Assembly (NCBI GenBank): GCA_036786445.1
Contig: DAIQRD010000014.1
Span: forward strand, 1 to 30,683
Length of the DNA: 30,683 bases
Source: JAAZMF01 sp036786445
GTDB lineage: Bacteria; Bacillota; Limnochordia; DTU087
Direction: 5' to 3'
In this document: positions 23,412 through 30,683 of the stretch, piece after piece
Numbering within the stretch: position 1 is the first letter of the stretch
How the letters are laid out: each line of letters begins with the position of its first letter
Notes under the pieces: generated by a model
Database searches by the model: none
Told to the model about the DNA's origin: nothing
Seen by the model: only the letters and a program-made list of their open reading frames with translations
Translations under genes and position numbers: made by a program

Positions 23412-24536
23412 ATGCTAACTTTTGCAGATTTAGAGATATCAAACGCAATGACAAAAGCAGTTGGGGATCTTGGCTACAAAGAGCCAACCCCGATTCAAGC
23501 TCAAACTATACCTCCGATCTTGCAGGGCAGAGATGTCACGGGCCAGGCCAAGACTGGCACAGGAAAAACCGCAGCCTTTGGCATTCCGCTCCTGGAGCGG
23601 ATCAAACCGCAGGATCGCTCTGTTCAGGGTTTGATATTGTGCCCAACTCGGGAATTGGCTATTCAAGTGGAACGGGAGTTGTCTCTTCTGGCAAAGTATA
23701 AGTCGGGGATTCGAACTCTAGCAATATATGGAGGCCGTTCTATCAATCCGCAGATTGACGCGCTGAAAAGAGGAGTACAAATTGTTGTAGGGACGCCGGG
23801 GAGACTACTGGACCATGCAAGGCGCAAGACGCTTCGGCTTGACGCAGTAAAGATGGTGGTGGTTGACGAGGCTGATGTAATGTTGGACATGGGATTTGTA
23901 AATGATATTGAGGCAATCCTTCGACAAACACCATCAGATAGGCAGACACTGTTCTTTTCTGCAACCCTGCCTAAAGCGGTCCTGGCTCTAACCAAGAAGT
24001 ATCAAAGAAATCCCCAGTTTATTCGAATTGAGACCAGGGGGCTGACGGTGGCCCAAGTGAGGCAAGAGTACTACGAGATACCAGCCCCATCGAAGCGCAA
24101 GGCTTTGGAGCGGCTTCTCAACGTTTACAACCCTTTTCTGACCTTAGTGTTCTGCAACACCAAGAGGCGAGTAGACCGCGTGGCAAAGGTGATGAAAGGC
24201 CATGGATTTCGGGTAGAGTCTTTGCACGGAGATATGAATCAATCCCAGAGAAACCAAGTTATGCGGAAGTTTCGCAATGGAGACTTGGCGGTACTGGTGG
24301 CCAGTGATGTGGCTGCCCGAGGTCTAGATGTCGAGAACATCGATTTGGTCGTCAACTATGACCTGCCTCGAGAGCTGGACTTGTATGTACACCGGATAGG
24401 GCGCACCGGACGTGCCGGAAAATCCGGTGCGGCTGTGAGCTTTGCGACTGGCTTGGAACTTCGCCAGATAAAGGATATCCAGCGGCATACTAAGGCTAGT
24501 ATTAAGCGTATGGATTCTGCCGCTTTGCTAGAGTAA
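23412..24536 (+). CDS. DEAD-box RNA helicase, minimal core
   Basis: A 374-residue helicase with all core motifs in order: Q motif (YKEPTPIQ, residues 22-29), Walker A (AKTGTGKT, 46-53), PTRELA (78-83), TPGR (128-131), DEAD (152-155), SAT, VFCNTKRR, the LHGDMNQSQRNQVMRKFR block, ASDVAARGLDV and HRIGRTGRAG. It ends soon after the second RecA domain, lacking the C-terminal extension or RNA-binding module of CshA/DeaD proteins (430-550 residues). Such proteins unwind short RNA duplexes in ribosome assembly or mRNA decay. AGGGAG precedes ATG. It is convergent with a MATE gene. Confidence 0.93.
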   Translation: MLTFADLEISNAMTKAVGDLGYKEPTPIQAQTIPPILQGRDVTGQAKTGTGKTAAFGIPLLERIKPQDRSVQGLILCPTRELAIQVERELSLLAKYKSGIRTLAIYGGRSINPQIDALKRGVQIVVGTPGRLLDHARRKTLRLDAVKMVVVDEADVMLDMGFVNDIEAILRQTPSDRQTLFFSATLPKAVLALTKKYQRNPQFIRIETRGLTVAQVRQEYYEIPAPSKRKALERLLNVYNPFLTLVFCNTKRRVDRVAKVMKGHGFRVESLHGDMNQSQRNQVMRKFRNGDLAVLVASDVAARGLDVENIDLVVNYDLPRELDLYVHRIGRTGRAGKSGAAVSFATGLELRQIKDIQRHTKASIKRMDSAALLE

Positions 24537-24559
24537 CGACAACCCAGCGATCCATTAGG

Positions 24560-24600
24560 GCCCCGGTCTCTCAGCTCCCTAGGAAATCGGGGCTATTCTT
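24560..24600. terminator. Weak hairpin between convergent helicase and MATE genes
   Basis: GCCCCG (24560-24565) and CGGGGC (24588-24593) can pair around a 22-nt loop, followed by a T-rich TATTCTT on the plus strand. It overlaps the last codons of the MATE gene. The loop is long, so this is only a possible terminator for the helicase transcript. Confidence 0.35.
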
Positions 24601-25842
24601 CGATGTTTCCATCCTGCTCATGCTATATACATTGCTTATCCATTTCTTGCTCTTCAGTCTGTAAACACACCAGATAGACTTTATCACGAAGTCTATGCGA
24701 AGGAAGAAATAGACCATGTAGGGTGGGAGTTTCCAGACAAAAGCGGCCAAATAACCAAGGGGAATGGAACCTATCCATAGAAATAGCACATCGGCAATCA
24801 TGAGGAACTTGGTATCACCACCACCCCTGAGCACCCCTTTTGTCATCACCGATTGAATTGCCTGAAACACAACTATGAAGCCCACAACCGACATAAGTTG
24901 AGTGGCGATCATCTTGGTTTGGGGCGTAACGTTGTAGTAATTGACTATGAGGGGTTTCAGTCCATTGATAAGTAAGCCTCCAAATGCACCTATGATGATG
25001 CTCAAAACCAGAAATGTAACACCCTGCTCCTGTGCCTTATCATATTCGCCTCGTCCTACGGTATTGGCCGTCATCACACTGCTGGTGCTGGAAAGTCCCA
25101 TGATAAACACTGTACTGAGCTGGACGGTGACAGTAGTTATGGCATTGGCAGCTACCATCTCTGCTCCCATTCTTCCCATGATCATGGCTAAGGCGTTATT
25201 GCCTAAGGTTAGAAGACCATCACTTATGATAACAGGCACAGCTATGTGCACGAATTGTTGAACGATGGACCTATCGATTCTGTCTAAAACGTCTTTCAGC
25301 CGGAATCGTATGCGTTCATCAAAAAACAGTACGTAGCCGAAAGTAACGCTGAATTCCACCATTCTTGCGATCAGCGTGGCCAGCGCAGCACCGGCAATCT
25401 CTAACCTCGGTGCGCCAAGGTTGCCAAAGATAAAGACCCAGTTTAAGAAGATGTTGATAGCAAAGGAAAAGCATGAATTGTAGAATCCGAGGCGAACGAT
25501 ACCAACGGTGCGCAGTACAATAATTGTGGTGAGGTTTAGTCCATGAAACAAAAACGTAAACGCTAATATCTTGAGGTACTTAGCCCCGCTTTCAATAACC
25601 GCGGCCTCTTTCGTGTAGAACGACATAATTTGCGTAGGATACAAGAAGGCGAGGACGGAAAAGAGCATGGCAAGGATCGTGCAGATCCTCAACATAAGGG
25701 ACAGGGTCCTGTGGATGGATTTCCTATCTTCTGTTCCCCAGTATTGCCCTGTCATAACGGCGGCGCCACCGCCCATTCCAAGACACAGTATGCTAAAGAT
25801 GAAGAAGAACTGGTTTGCTAAGGATGAGCCAGAGAGTTGCAT
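24571..25842 (-). CDS. MATE-family efflux transporter, N-terminally short (possibly truncated)
   Basis: 423 residues with about eleven TM segments. It opens at MQLSGSSLANQFFFIF, a sequence normally found about 50-60 residues into MATE proteins, just after TM1. The GGGAAVMTGQYWG stretch and the second-half TANTVGRGEYDKAQEQG repeat are typical. An in-frame TAA lies three codons upstream of the ATG, and no TM1-like frame is found further upstream. No good Shine-Dalgarno precedes the start (only TAGAG). Either the gene lost its first helix by deletion, or it is decaying. MATE exporters need all twelve helices, so function is doubtful. Confidence 0.75.
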   Translation of the reverse strand: MQLSGSSLANQFFFIFSILCLGMGGGAAVMTGQYWGTEDRKSIHRTLSLMLRICTILAMLFSVLAFLYPTQIMSFYTKEAAVIESGAKYLKILAFTFLFHGLNLTTIIVLRTVGIVRLGFYNSCFSFAINIFLNWVFIFGNLGAPRLEIAGAALATLIARMVEFSVTFGYVLFFDERIRFRLKDVLDRIDRSIVQQFVHIAVPVIISDGLLTLGNNALAMIMGRMGAEMVAANAITTVTVQLSTVFIMGLSSTSSVMTANTVGRGEYDKAQEQGVTFLVLSIIIGAFGGLLINGLKPLIVNYYNVTPQTKMIATQLMSVVGFIVVFQAIQSVMTKGVLRGGGDTKFLMIADVLFLWIGSIPLGYLAAFVWKLPPYMVYFFLRIDFVIKSIWCVYRLKSKKWISNVYSMSRMETSKNSPDFLGS

Positions 25843-25902
25843 CTCTATTTAGCCAAGCCTTTAGGTAACAGAGGAAAGGAACTTTCAATAAACCCGCAGA
25901 AA

Positions 25903-25930
25903 AGAAGGATTATTTCATTCCGTGTAGAAT
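25903..25930 (+). repeat. Motif AAGGATTATTTCA-N9-GAAT, copy 1
   Basis: AGAAGGATTATTTCA at 25903-25917, then nine bases and GAAT, 60 bp before the RpiR-family start. The same arrangement recurs at 30246, upstream of the kinase gene. Confidence 0.55.
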
Positions 25931-25991
25931 GAGTATACCTAGACAATGGATTTACGCCGAGAATATCAAGCTAAGTATTGGGGAGAGGTAC

Positions 25992-26870
25992 ATGTTTGAA
26001 GAATCTGGATTGGATAGCAGAGGACAGGATTGTCTATTAAGAATAAGAAGCGGGTATGTCGAACTGTCAGATGCACCGAAAAAAGTTGCTGATTGCGTTC
26101 TGAAGAATCCTGCCAAGATCGTTCACCTATCGGTGAATGAAATGGCTGAACTGTGTGGGGTTAGCGAAGCAACTGTGGTGCGATTTGCCAAGGGTCTTGG
26201 CTACGAAGGCTTTCATGCAATGAAGATCTTCCTCGCTGGGGAGCTCAACAATGTCCCTAGCAATTACCAGATCCATGAAGATGTCCTTGAGACTGATGAT
26301 ACTCGGACACTTCTGCGCAAGGTATTTACCAGTGAGGTTCAGGCGCTACAGGATACTCTTGATGCCATCGATGAATCGGCTTTTGAACGGGCTGTAGATG
26401 CTATAGTGGGTGCTAGGCAAGTAGGTTTTCATGCTTTTGGCAACTCTCGTACGGTCGCTATCGATGCCCACTACCGCTTCTTGCGTATAGGATTATTGTC
26501 GTATGTAAGTGTCGATATAGCCAATGATCTTATCTTAGCTTCCATGATGACACCAAGAGATGTGGCTTTTGGTGTCTCCCACTCAGGTAGCTCCAAACAT
26601 ACAGTAAGGGCCTTGACTTGTGCAAAGGAGGCGGGCGCTACTACCATTTCCCTTACGGGTTTTCCCAGATCTCCCATCACAAAAGTTTCGGATATTTGCC
26701 TATACTCTATGGCTCGAGAGACCATGTTTCGGGAGGAAGCTATGGCATCAAGGGTAGCACAAAACTGCATCATGGATGCGTTGTATGTAGCAGTGTCGTT
26801 TCGGCGCTTGGAGGAATCCCATAAGAATCTGAGGACGACAGCCAAGATTCTTCTTGACGAGAAGTATTGA
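25992..26870 (+). CDS. RpiR-family transcriptional regulator (HTH-SIS)
   Basis: A 292-residue protein. The N-terminal RpiR helix-turn-helix (residues about 15-90: LSDAPKKVADCVLKNPAKIV, LSVNEMAELCGVSEATVVRF, AKGLGYEGFHAMKI) precedes a SIS sugar-phosphate-binding domain (residues about 130-270: GFHAFGNSRTVAIDAHYRFL, SHSGSSKHTVRALTCAKEAG). I chose ATG at 25992, with GGGGAGAGGTAC just before it, over an ATG at 25929. The gene lies 200 bp upstream of CUT1 operon 3 and reads the same way, so it probably responds to a phosphorylated sugar from that operon. Repressor or activator cannot be told. Confidence 0.92.
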   Translation: MFEESGLDSRGQDCLLRIRSGYVELSDAPKKVADCVLKNPAKIVHLSVNEMAELCGVSEATVVRFAKGLGYEGFHAMKIFLAGELNNVPSNYQIHEDVLETDDTRTLLRKVFTSEVQALQDTLDAIDESAFERAVDAIVGARQVGFHAFGNSRTVAIDAHYRFLRIGLLSYVSVDIANDLILASMMTPRDVAFGVSHSGSSKHTVRALTCAKEAGATTISLTGFPRSPITKVSDICLYSMARETMFREEAMASRVAQNCIMDALYVAVSFRRLEESHKNLRTTAKILLDEKY

Positions 26871-26934
26871 TTAGCTTTGCAGGCAGGATAGAATCACCGT
26901 TATTTCTGGGGATGCAAGGCTAGTCGAGAAGCTT

Positions 26935-26960
26935 GGTTGTCACTTAGAATATTGGGCTAC
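26935..26960 (+). promoter_or_regulatory. Possible promoter of CUT1 operon 3
   Basis: TTGTCA (26937-26942) and TACAAT (26958-26963), 15 bp apart, lie about 105 bp before the chosen binding-protein start. Hexamers are good, but the spacer is 2 bp short of ideal. Confidence 0.35.
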
Positions 26961-27068
26961 AATAGGCCCGTTTACCAGCTTAAGAAATGGGGGGTGATGC
27001 GGGAAAACGGCGACGTATATAGTCGCTTGCAGATTCGTCACCTAGTTATGTTGAGGAGGATGATGGTA

Positions 27069-28328
27069 TTGGCATACTCTAAATTGCGGAATCTAGCAAA
27101 GCCTGTCCTTTCTGTAATGGTGCTTAATCTCCTGATGTTCGGATTGAGCTTCGCAGCACAAGCGGCAAAACCCTATGAGGGAGTGACTTTGGTAGTCTCT
27201 CGATGGGCTGGGGATCCTTTTGAAAGTGCCACTCGTACACTAGCCGATCAATTCGAAGCAGAGACGGGTTGTGAGATAATCATTGACGCTGTGCCTTGGG
27301 AGAATTTGCGAGAGAAGCAGATCTTCGAGATGGCCAGTGGAACAGGTGCCTATGACATTCTGTACATTCATCCCTTTTGGTACGCAGAGATGGTAGATGC
27401 CGGTTTTCTCCTGGCTCTAGATGATTACCTGACTGATGAGGAGTTAGCTTTGTACGTTCCATCTTTGTTAGATGCGTCTAGAGTGGATGGGAAGCTCTAT
27501 GGTATATCCGATTGGATTGCCACGATTATCCTGGCATACCGTACAGACTTGCTGGCGGAAGCTGGCCTATCAGCACCTGAGAGTTGGGAAGATGTTATAG
27601 CTATCGCAGAGAGATTCACAGGTGATGGTCATTACGGCATTGCACTACCAGCGAAAAGAACAGGTGCTCTAGCTGATATCTTCTCTACTCTACTTCCTGG
27701 TGCAGGGGCATGGTATCTAGACGAAAATGGCAAACCGAATATCAATACCCCCGAGGCAGCAGCGACAGCAGCCTTCATCGGGGAAATGATCAAATATGCA
27801 CCTCCGGGTGTGCTCAACTTCCACTGGGATGAGGCCGGCAACGCAGCAATGCAGGGTAAGGTAGCGTTGATGGTGGCACAATCAGTCAATAGTAGCTGGC
27901 TGAACGATCCTGCCCGTTCCATCACTGCCGGCAAGTGGGGTTTCACTAGCTTCAAGTACCAGGGTAAGCCCACAGGCCTTGTCCAAGATTATAGTTGGTC
28001 TGTGGCTAGCGATACCAGACATCCTGAAGCAGCTATCGCTTTTATCCGGTGGCTATCTGAAACAGAACAGCAACGCTATCTAGCCCAGAAAACGGGAACC
28101 GCTGGGGCTATGTATAGTTTCTATGAGGATGAGGCTTTGGTTAACAGCATGCCATTTCTCACTGCTATGCTGGAAGCCTTTACCAATGCTATGCCGCAAC
28201 CCTCTTGGTCACAGTGGGCACAGATGCAAGAGACCTTGGAGCTATCTCTCCAGAACATATACTTAGGTAACGAAGATCCTGCTACAGCTATGGAAAAACT
28301 GCAGACTGTCATGGAAGAACTCTTCTAA
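27069..28328 (+). CDS. Extracellular sugar-binding protein, CUT1 (operon 3)
   Basis: About 419 residues. The start is uncertain: GAGGAGG at 27053-27059 favours TTG 27069 (9 nt spacing), but ATG 27063 and 26997 are in frame. All give a signal peptide with core VLSVMVLNLLMFGLSFA and an AQA cleavage site before AKPYEG, without a lipobox. The mature protein is a family-1 binding protein (ATRTLADQFEAETGCEIII, WENLREKQIFEMASGTGAYD, DYSWSVASDTRHPEAAIAFI). It heads an operon with two permeases downstream. The cargo is unknown; RpiR and a PfkB kinase nearby suggest a sugar that is phosphorylated after entry. Confidence 0.9.
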   Translation: MAYSKLRNLAKPVLSVMVLNLLMFGLSFAAQAAKPYEGVTLVVSRWAGDPFESATRTLADQFEAETGCEIIIDAVPWENLREKQIFEMASGTGAYDILYIHPFWYAEMVDAGFLLALDDYLTDEELALYVPSLLDASRVDGKLYGISDWIATIILAYRTDLLAEAGLSAPESWEDVIAIAERFTGDGHYGIALPAKRTGALADIFSTLLPGAGAWYLDENGKPNINTPEAAATAAFIGEMIKYAPPGVLNFHWDEAGNAAMQGKVALMVAQSVNSSWLNDPARSITAGKWGFTSFKYQGKPTGLVQDYSWSVASDTRHPEAAIAFIRWLSETEQQRYLAQKTGTAGAMYSFYEDEALVNSMPFLTAMLEAFTNAMPQPSWSQWAQMQETLELSLQNIYLGNEDPATAMEKLQTVMEELF

Positions 28329-28341
28329 GATGTACTAACCA

Positions 28342-28373
28342 ACCGGGCAAAGGGGGATCACCCTTTGCCCGGT
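28342..28373 (+). repeat. Intercistronic hairpin after binding-protein gene, operon 3
   Basis: ACCGGGCAAAGGG and CCCTTTGCCCGGT form a perfect 13-bp stem with a GGATCA loop. It starts 13 nt after the binding-protein stop and lies 25 bp before the permease start. CCACTAAGGA follows, not a T-run, so transcription is expected to continue. Confidence 0.92.
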
Positions 28374-28398
28374 CCACTAAGGATTGGGGGGTGCTACG

Positions 28399-29319
28399 GT
28401 GGAGAGTGAAAGTGAGATAGGCAGAATCAACAGACGTAAGAAGATACGAATGTGGCTGGAACTGAACGGAGGGGGGTATATGCTGCTGGCCCCAACCCTC
28501 GTCTTTATTCTTCTGTTTATAGCTGGGCCAATTATCTATTCGTTTATTCTCAGTCTGTATGAATGGCGTTTGACCGAGATCGGCAGGCCCAAGAACTTTG
28601 TACTCTTTGAAAACTATGCTGCATTGCTTAAGGATCATGTGTTTTGGCAAGCTATGAAAAACACAGTTCTCTTTGTCATCGGTAGTGTGGGTATTGAACT
28701 GATGCTAGGCTTCTTGGTGGCGCTCCTTCTTTGGCAGTTGCCTTGGGGTAAAGGCTTGGCTAATTCCATTATTTTATTGCCGATGATTACTGCTCCCGTG
28801 GTAGTGGGTTTGCTCTGGCGCTACATGCTAGATCCCCAGTTTGGCATAGTCAACTACGCGTTGCGGGGTATTCTGCCGGGGGAAGTAGCATGGTTAGGTG
28901 ACATAAACTTGGCACTACCTAGCGTGATTCTGGTAGATGTTTGGCAGATGACACCTTTTGTCGTATTAGTGCTCCATGCTGGTCTGTGTTCCATATCAGA
29001 GGAATGGCTGGAAGCGGCAAAGGTGGATGGAGCCACCTATTGGCAAGTTGTCTGGCATGTGGTACTACCCTTCTTAAAAGGCCTTATCGTGCTCGTTTTG
29101 ATGCTACGAGCCATGGACACATATCGCGTTTTTGACACCATCTACGTACTGACTAAAGGTGGGCCGGGATTAGCTACGGAGACCATAGGCATTTACACTT
29201 ACAAGTCAGGCTTTTCCTTTTTCAAGATGGGCTATGCCATGACTTTGTCAATAGTCAGTCTAGCCTTAGTATTCGTCTTCAGCATTTTTTGCATCCGAAT
29301 GATGCGAGAACGGGATTAG
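28399..29319 (+). CDS. Sugar ABC transporter permease, CUT1 MalF type (operon 3)
   Basis: A 306-residue permease with six TM helices; the first is at about residues 30-50 (LLAPTLVFILLFIAGPIIY). The EAA loop reads LEAAKVDGATYWQVVWHVVL. I chose GTG at 28399, with a G-run 7 nt upstream, over TTG 28384, which has no adequate Shine-Dalgarno. The start region resembles that of the operon 2 MalF gene. A 13 nt gap separates its stop from the MalG-type start. Confidence 0.93.
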   Translation: MESESEIGRINRRKKIRMWLELNGGGYMLLAPTLVFILLFIAGPIIYSFILSLYEWRLTEIGRPKNFVLFENYAALLKDHVFWQAMKNTVLFVIGSVGIELMLGFLVALLLWQLPWGKGLANSIILLPMITAPVVVGLLWRYMLDPQFGIVNYALRGILPGEVAWLGDINLALPSVILVDVWQMTPFVVLVLHAGLCSISEEWLEAAKVDGATYWQVVWHVVLPFLKGLIVLVLMLRAMDTYRVFDTIYVLTKGGPGLATETIGIYTYKSGFSFFKMGYAMTLSIVSLALVFVFSIFCIRMMRERD

Positions 29320-29332
29320 GAGGTGAAATAGC

Positions 29333-30166
29333 ATGAAATCATCTGTAGGCTCCAAATCGATGCTTTACATTTCTTATATCTTGATCATCCTGTTCTTGAT
29401 CTGGACTGCTGTTCCCCTTCTAGTCGTTCTCAATCAATCATTCAAGCCGACTTTGCTGATGTTCTCGGATCCGCCTAGGTGGTTCTTCAAACCTACTTTG
29501 GAGCATTACTACAAGGTGTTTGCCCGCCAGCAACTGCACAAGTTCATGTTCAATAGTCTCCTCGTGGGGTTGAGTACTACAGCTTTGTCCTTAGTCCTAG
29601 GGTCTCTGGCTGGTTATAGCTTTGCACGACTACCTGTTAGGGGCAAGGAAAACTGGGCCATCCTCATATTGCTATGCAAGATGATACCTGCTGGAGCGTT
29701 GGTAGTGCCCATGTATTATATCGTTAGAAGAATCGGGCTGGCTAACACCTACGTCGGGCTCATAATCGCCCACACGACGTTTAGCTTGCCTTTTGTGGTG
29801 TGGATGATGCGGAGTTTTTTTCAGGAAATACCCATTGAGCTGGAACAGGCCGCCATGGTGGATGGTTGTTCCAGGTTAGGGGCATTTGTTCGAATTACTG
29901 CACCTCTTTCCGCACCTGGTCTCACGGCCACCGGTATCTTGACTTTGCTCTTGTCGTGGAATGAGTTTCTGTTTGCTCTAGTTCTATCGGGTCGTAACAC
30001 CCGCACTTTGCCTATTGGCATCTCTGCCTTTGTAGGAAGTGTATCAATTGACTGGGGTGGAAGCTCCGCTGCAGCAGTAGTGGCGATGGTACCGGTGTTT
30101 ATTGCTGGCCTTATGGTGCAGAAATATCTAGTGAGAGGTTTGACAATGGGGGCGGTGAAGGGCTAG
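29333..30166 (+). CDS. Sugar ABC transporter permease, CUT1 MalG type (operon 3)
   Basis: A 277-residue permease with six TM helices. The EAA loop is LEQAAMVDGCSRLGAFVRIT, and the end LTMGAVKG is the family terminus. TTAGGAGGTGAAATAGC gives a strong ribosome-binding site. It is the last gene of the operon; no ATPase follows, and no clear terminator lies before the kinase gene 185 bp away, which might be co-transcribed. Confidence 0.95.
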   Translation: MKSSVGSKSMLYISYILIILFLIWTAVPLLVVLNQSFKPTLLMFSDPPRWFFKPTLEHYYKVFARQQLHKFMFNSLLVGLSTTALSLVLGSLAGYSFARLPVRGKENWAILILLCKMIPAGALVVPMYYIVRRIGLANTYVGLIIAHTTFSLPFVVWMMRSFFQEIPIELEQAAMVDGCSRLGAFVRITAPLSAPGLTATGILTLLLSWNEFLFALVLSGRNTRTLPIGISAFVGSVSIDWGGSSAAAVVAMVPVFIAGLMVQKYLVRGLTMGAVKG

Positions 30167-30245
30167 AAGCTATATAGGGCTGACCATAGTGCTATCGGCA
30201 ACTCTCGCATGTTAATGAAAGTTTACTTCAAATATACCAAATAGC

Positions 30246-30273
30246 AGAAGGATTATTTCAGGCAGAAGAGAAT
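30246..30273 (+). repeat. Motif AAGGATTATTTCA-N9-GAAT, copy 2
   Basis: AGAAGGATTATTTCA at 30246-30260, then nine bases and GAAT, about 80 bp upstream of the kinase start. It is identical over 15 bp to copy 1 at 25903. Confidence 0.55.
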
Positions 30274-30351
30274 AGGTCACTTGTATATACGAGAAATGGC
30301 CATGAGACATAGTACAGTTCATGTAAAAGCCAATAGAGGGGAGGTAAGAAG

Positions 30352-30683
30352 ATGAAAGCAGCCTTGGTATTAGGAGAGGTTTGCCAGGATATTATTGTCC
30401 ATGAGCCGCGATCAGTAAAAGTATTGGGTCAACCAGTATGGGCAGGTGATGTTCTCACAGTTACAGGTGGTTCGGCAGCCTTTGTATCTATGGCGCTCAC
30501 CCGGTTGGGAATTCCCGTGGAACTGTGGTCCTCCGTAGGGGAGGACGAGGTGGGCACACAACTCATAGATGAACTGACAAAGCGGGGGATTGACTGCAGG
30601 TTTGCCAAGAGACTCCCAGGCTATGAGACAACCCGCAGTGTCATTGTCTGTGAGCAGGAATCTAAGAGCTTCATAGGTTGTAC
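30352..30683 (+). CDS. PfkB-family carbohydrate kinase, N-terminal part (runs off right edge)
   Basis: ATG at 30352 has GGGGAGGTAAGAAG upstream and the frame stays open to the window end (110 codons visible). The start MKAALVLGEVCQDIIVH and the GGSAAFVSMALTRLGIPVEL segment, followed by WSSVGEDEVG, are the N-terminal substrate-binding region of ribokinase/PfkB kinases (GG-x-x-x-N-x-A...LG...G-x-D-x-x-G). The usual Asn after GG is replaced here (GGSAAFVSMA). The ATP-binding C-terminal signature is outside. It probably phosphorylates the sugar imported by operon 3; identity (ribo-, fructo-, adenosine-kinase) cannot be set. Confidence 0.87.
   Translation, partial: MKAALVLGEVCQDIIVHEPRSVKVLGQPVWAGDVLTVTGGSAAFVSMALTRLGIPVELWSSVGEDEVGTQLIDELTKRGIDCRFAKRLPGYETTRSVIVCEQESKSFIGC

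Noticed and set aside
1..30683. CRISPR arrays, tRNA or rRNA genes, phage genes
   Set aside because: No regularly spaced repeats, cloverleaf-like sequence or structural phage genes were seen.

Overview
The window looks like a metagenome-derived scaffold from a Bacillota-type bacterium. A 10-N assembly gap lies at 7374-7383. Shine-Dalgarno sites are strong (AGGAGG type), GTG and TTG starts are common, and YwbE, RpiR, AraR-like and CUT1 sugar-uptake families are typical of that phylum. All four sugar-binding proteins have signal-peptidase-I type signal peptides without a lipobox cysteine. That is unusual for a Gram-positive cell and suggests a diderm lineage; a Limnochordia-like affiliation is a guess.

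Layout. 1-1245: the 3' end of a MATE efflux gene, translationally coupled to a Fic-fold gene whose catalytic His is Gln. 1235-4482 (minus): CUT1 sugar operon 1, with a 23-codon leader ORF, binding protein and two permeases. 4500-9147: an eroded stretch with relics of an AraC regulator, an IS21-family transposase, an FMN reductase, an aldo/keto reductase and a PIN toxin. Intact genes in it are an 8-TM protein, a flavodoxin split by the assembly gap, a YqeK-like HD hydrolase and an RHH antitoxin. 9148-13061 (plus): a CUT2 system of ChvE/GguA/GguB type. 13317-21621 (minus): an arabinoside module with a GH127 beta-L-arabinofuranosidase, a second DUF1680 (GH146-like) enzyme, CUT1 operon 2 and a GntR-LacI hybrid (AraR-like) regulator with palindromic operators upstream. 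22321-22906 (minus): YefM/RelE-type toxin-antitoxin pair with a clear sigma-A promoter. Then ywbE, a minimal DEAD-box helicase and an N-terminally short MATE gene. 25992-30166 (plus): RpiR regulator plus CUT1 operon 3. 30352 to the right edge: a PfkB-family sugar kinase running off the window.

How it fits together. The centre reads as a pentose (probably L-arabinose and arabino-oligosaccharide) utilisation region. CUT1 operon 2 would import oligosaccharides, the two DUF1680 enzymes lack signal peptides and would cut them in the cytoplasm, and the ChvE-type system would import free monosaccharide. No CUT1 operon carries its own ATPase, so all three probably share an MsmX/UgpC-like ATPase encoded elsewhere.

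The most striking non-coding pattern is at the four binding-protein genes. Each is followed, 13-17 nt after its stop codon, by a 13-15 bp hairpin with a 5-6 nt loop and no U-tract, before the next transporter gene. This would fit differential mRNA stability within the operons. I did not find a clearly new defence or mobile system.
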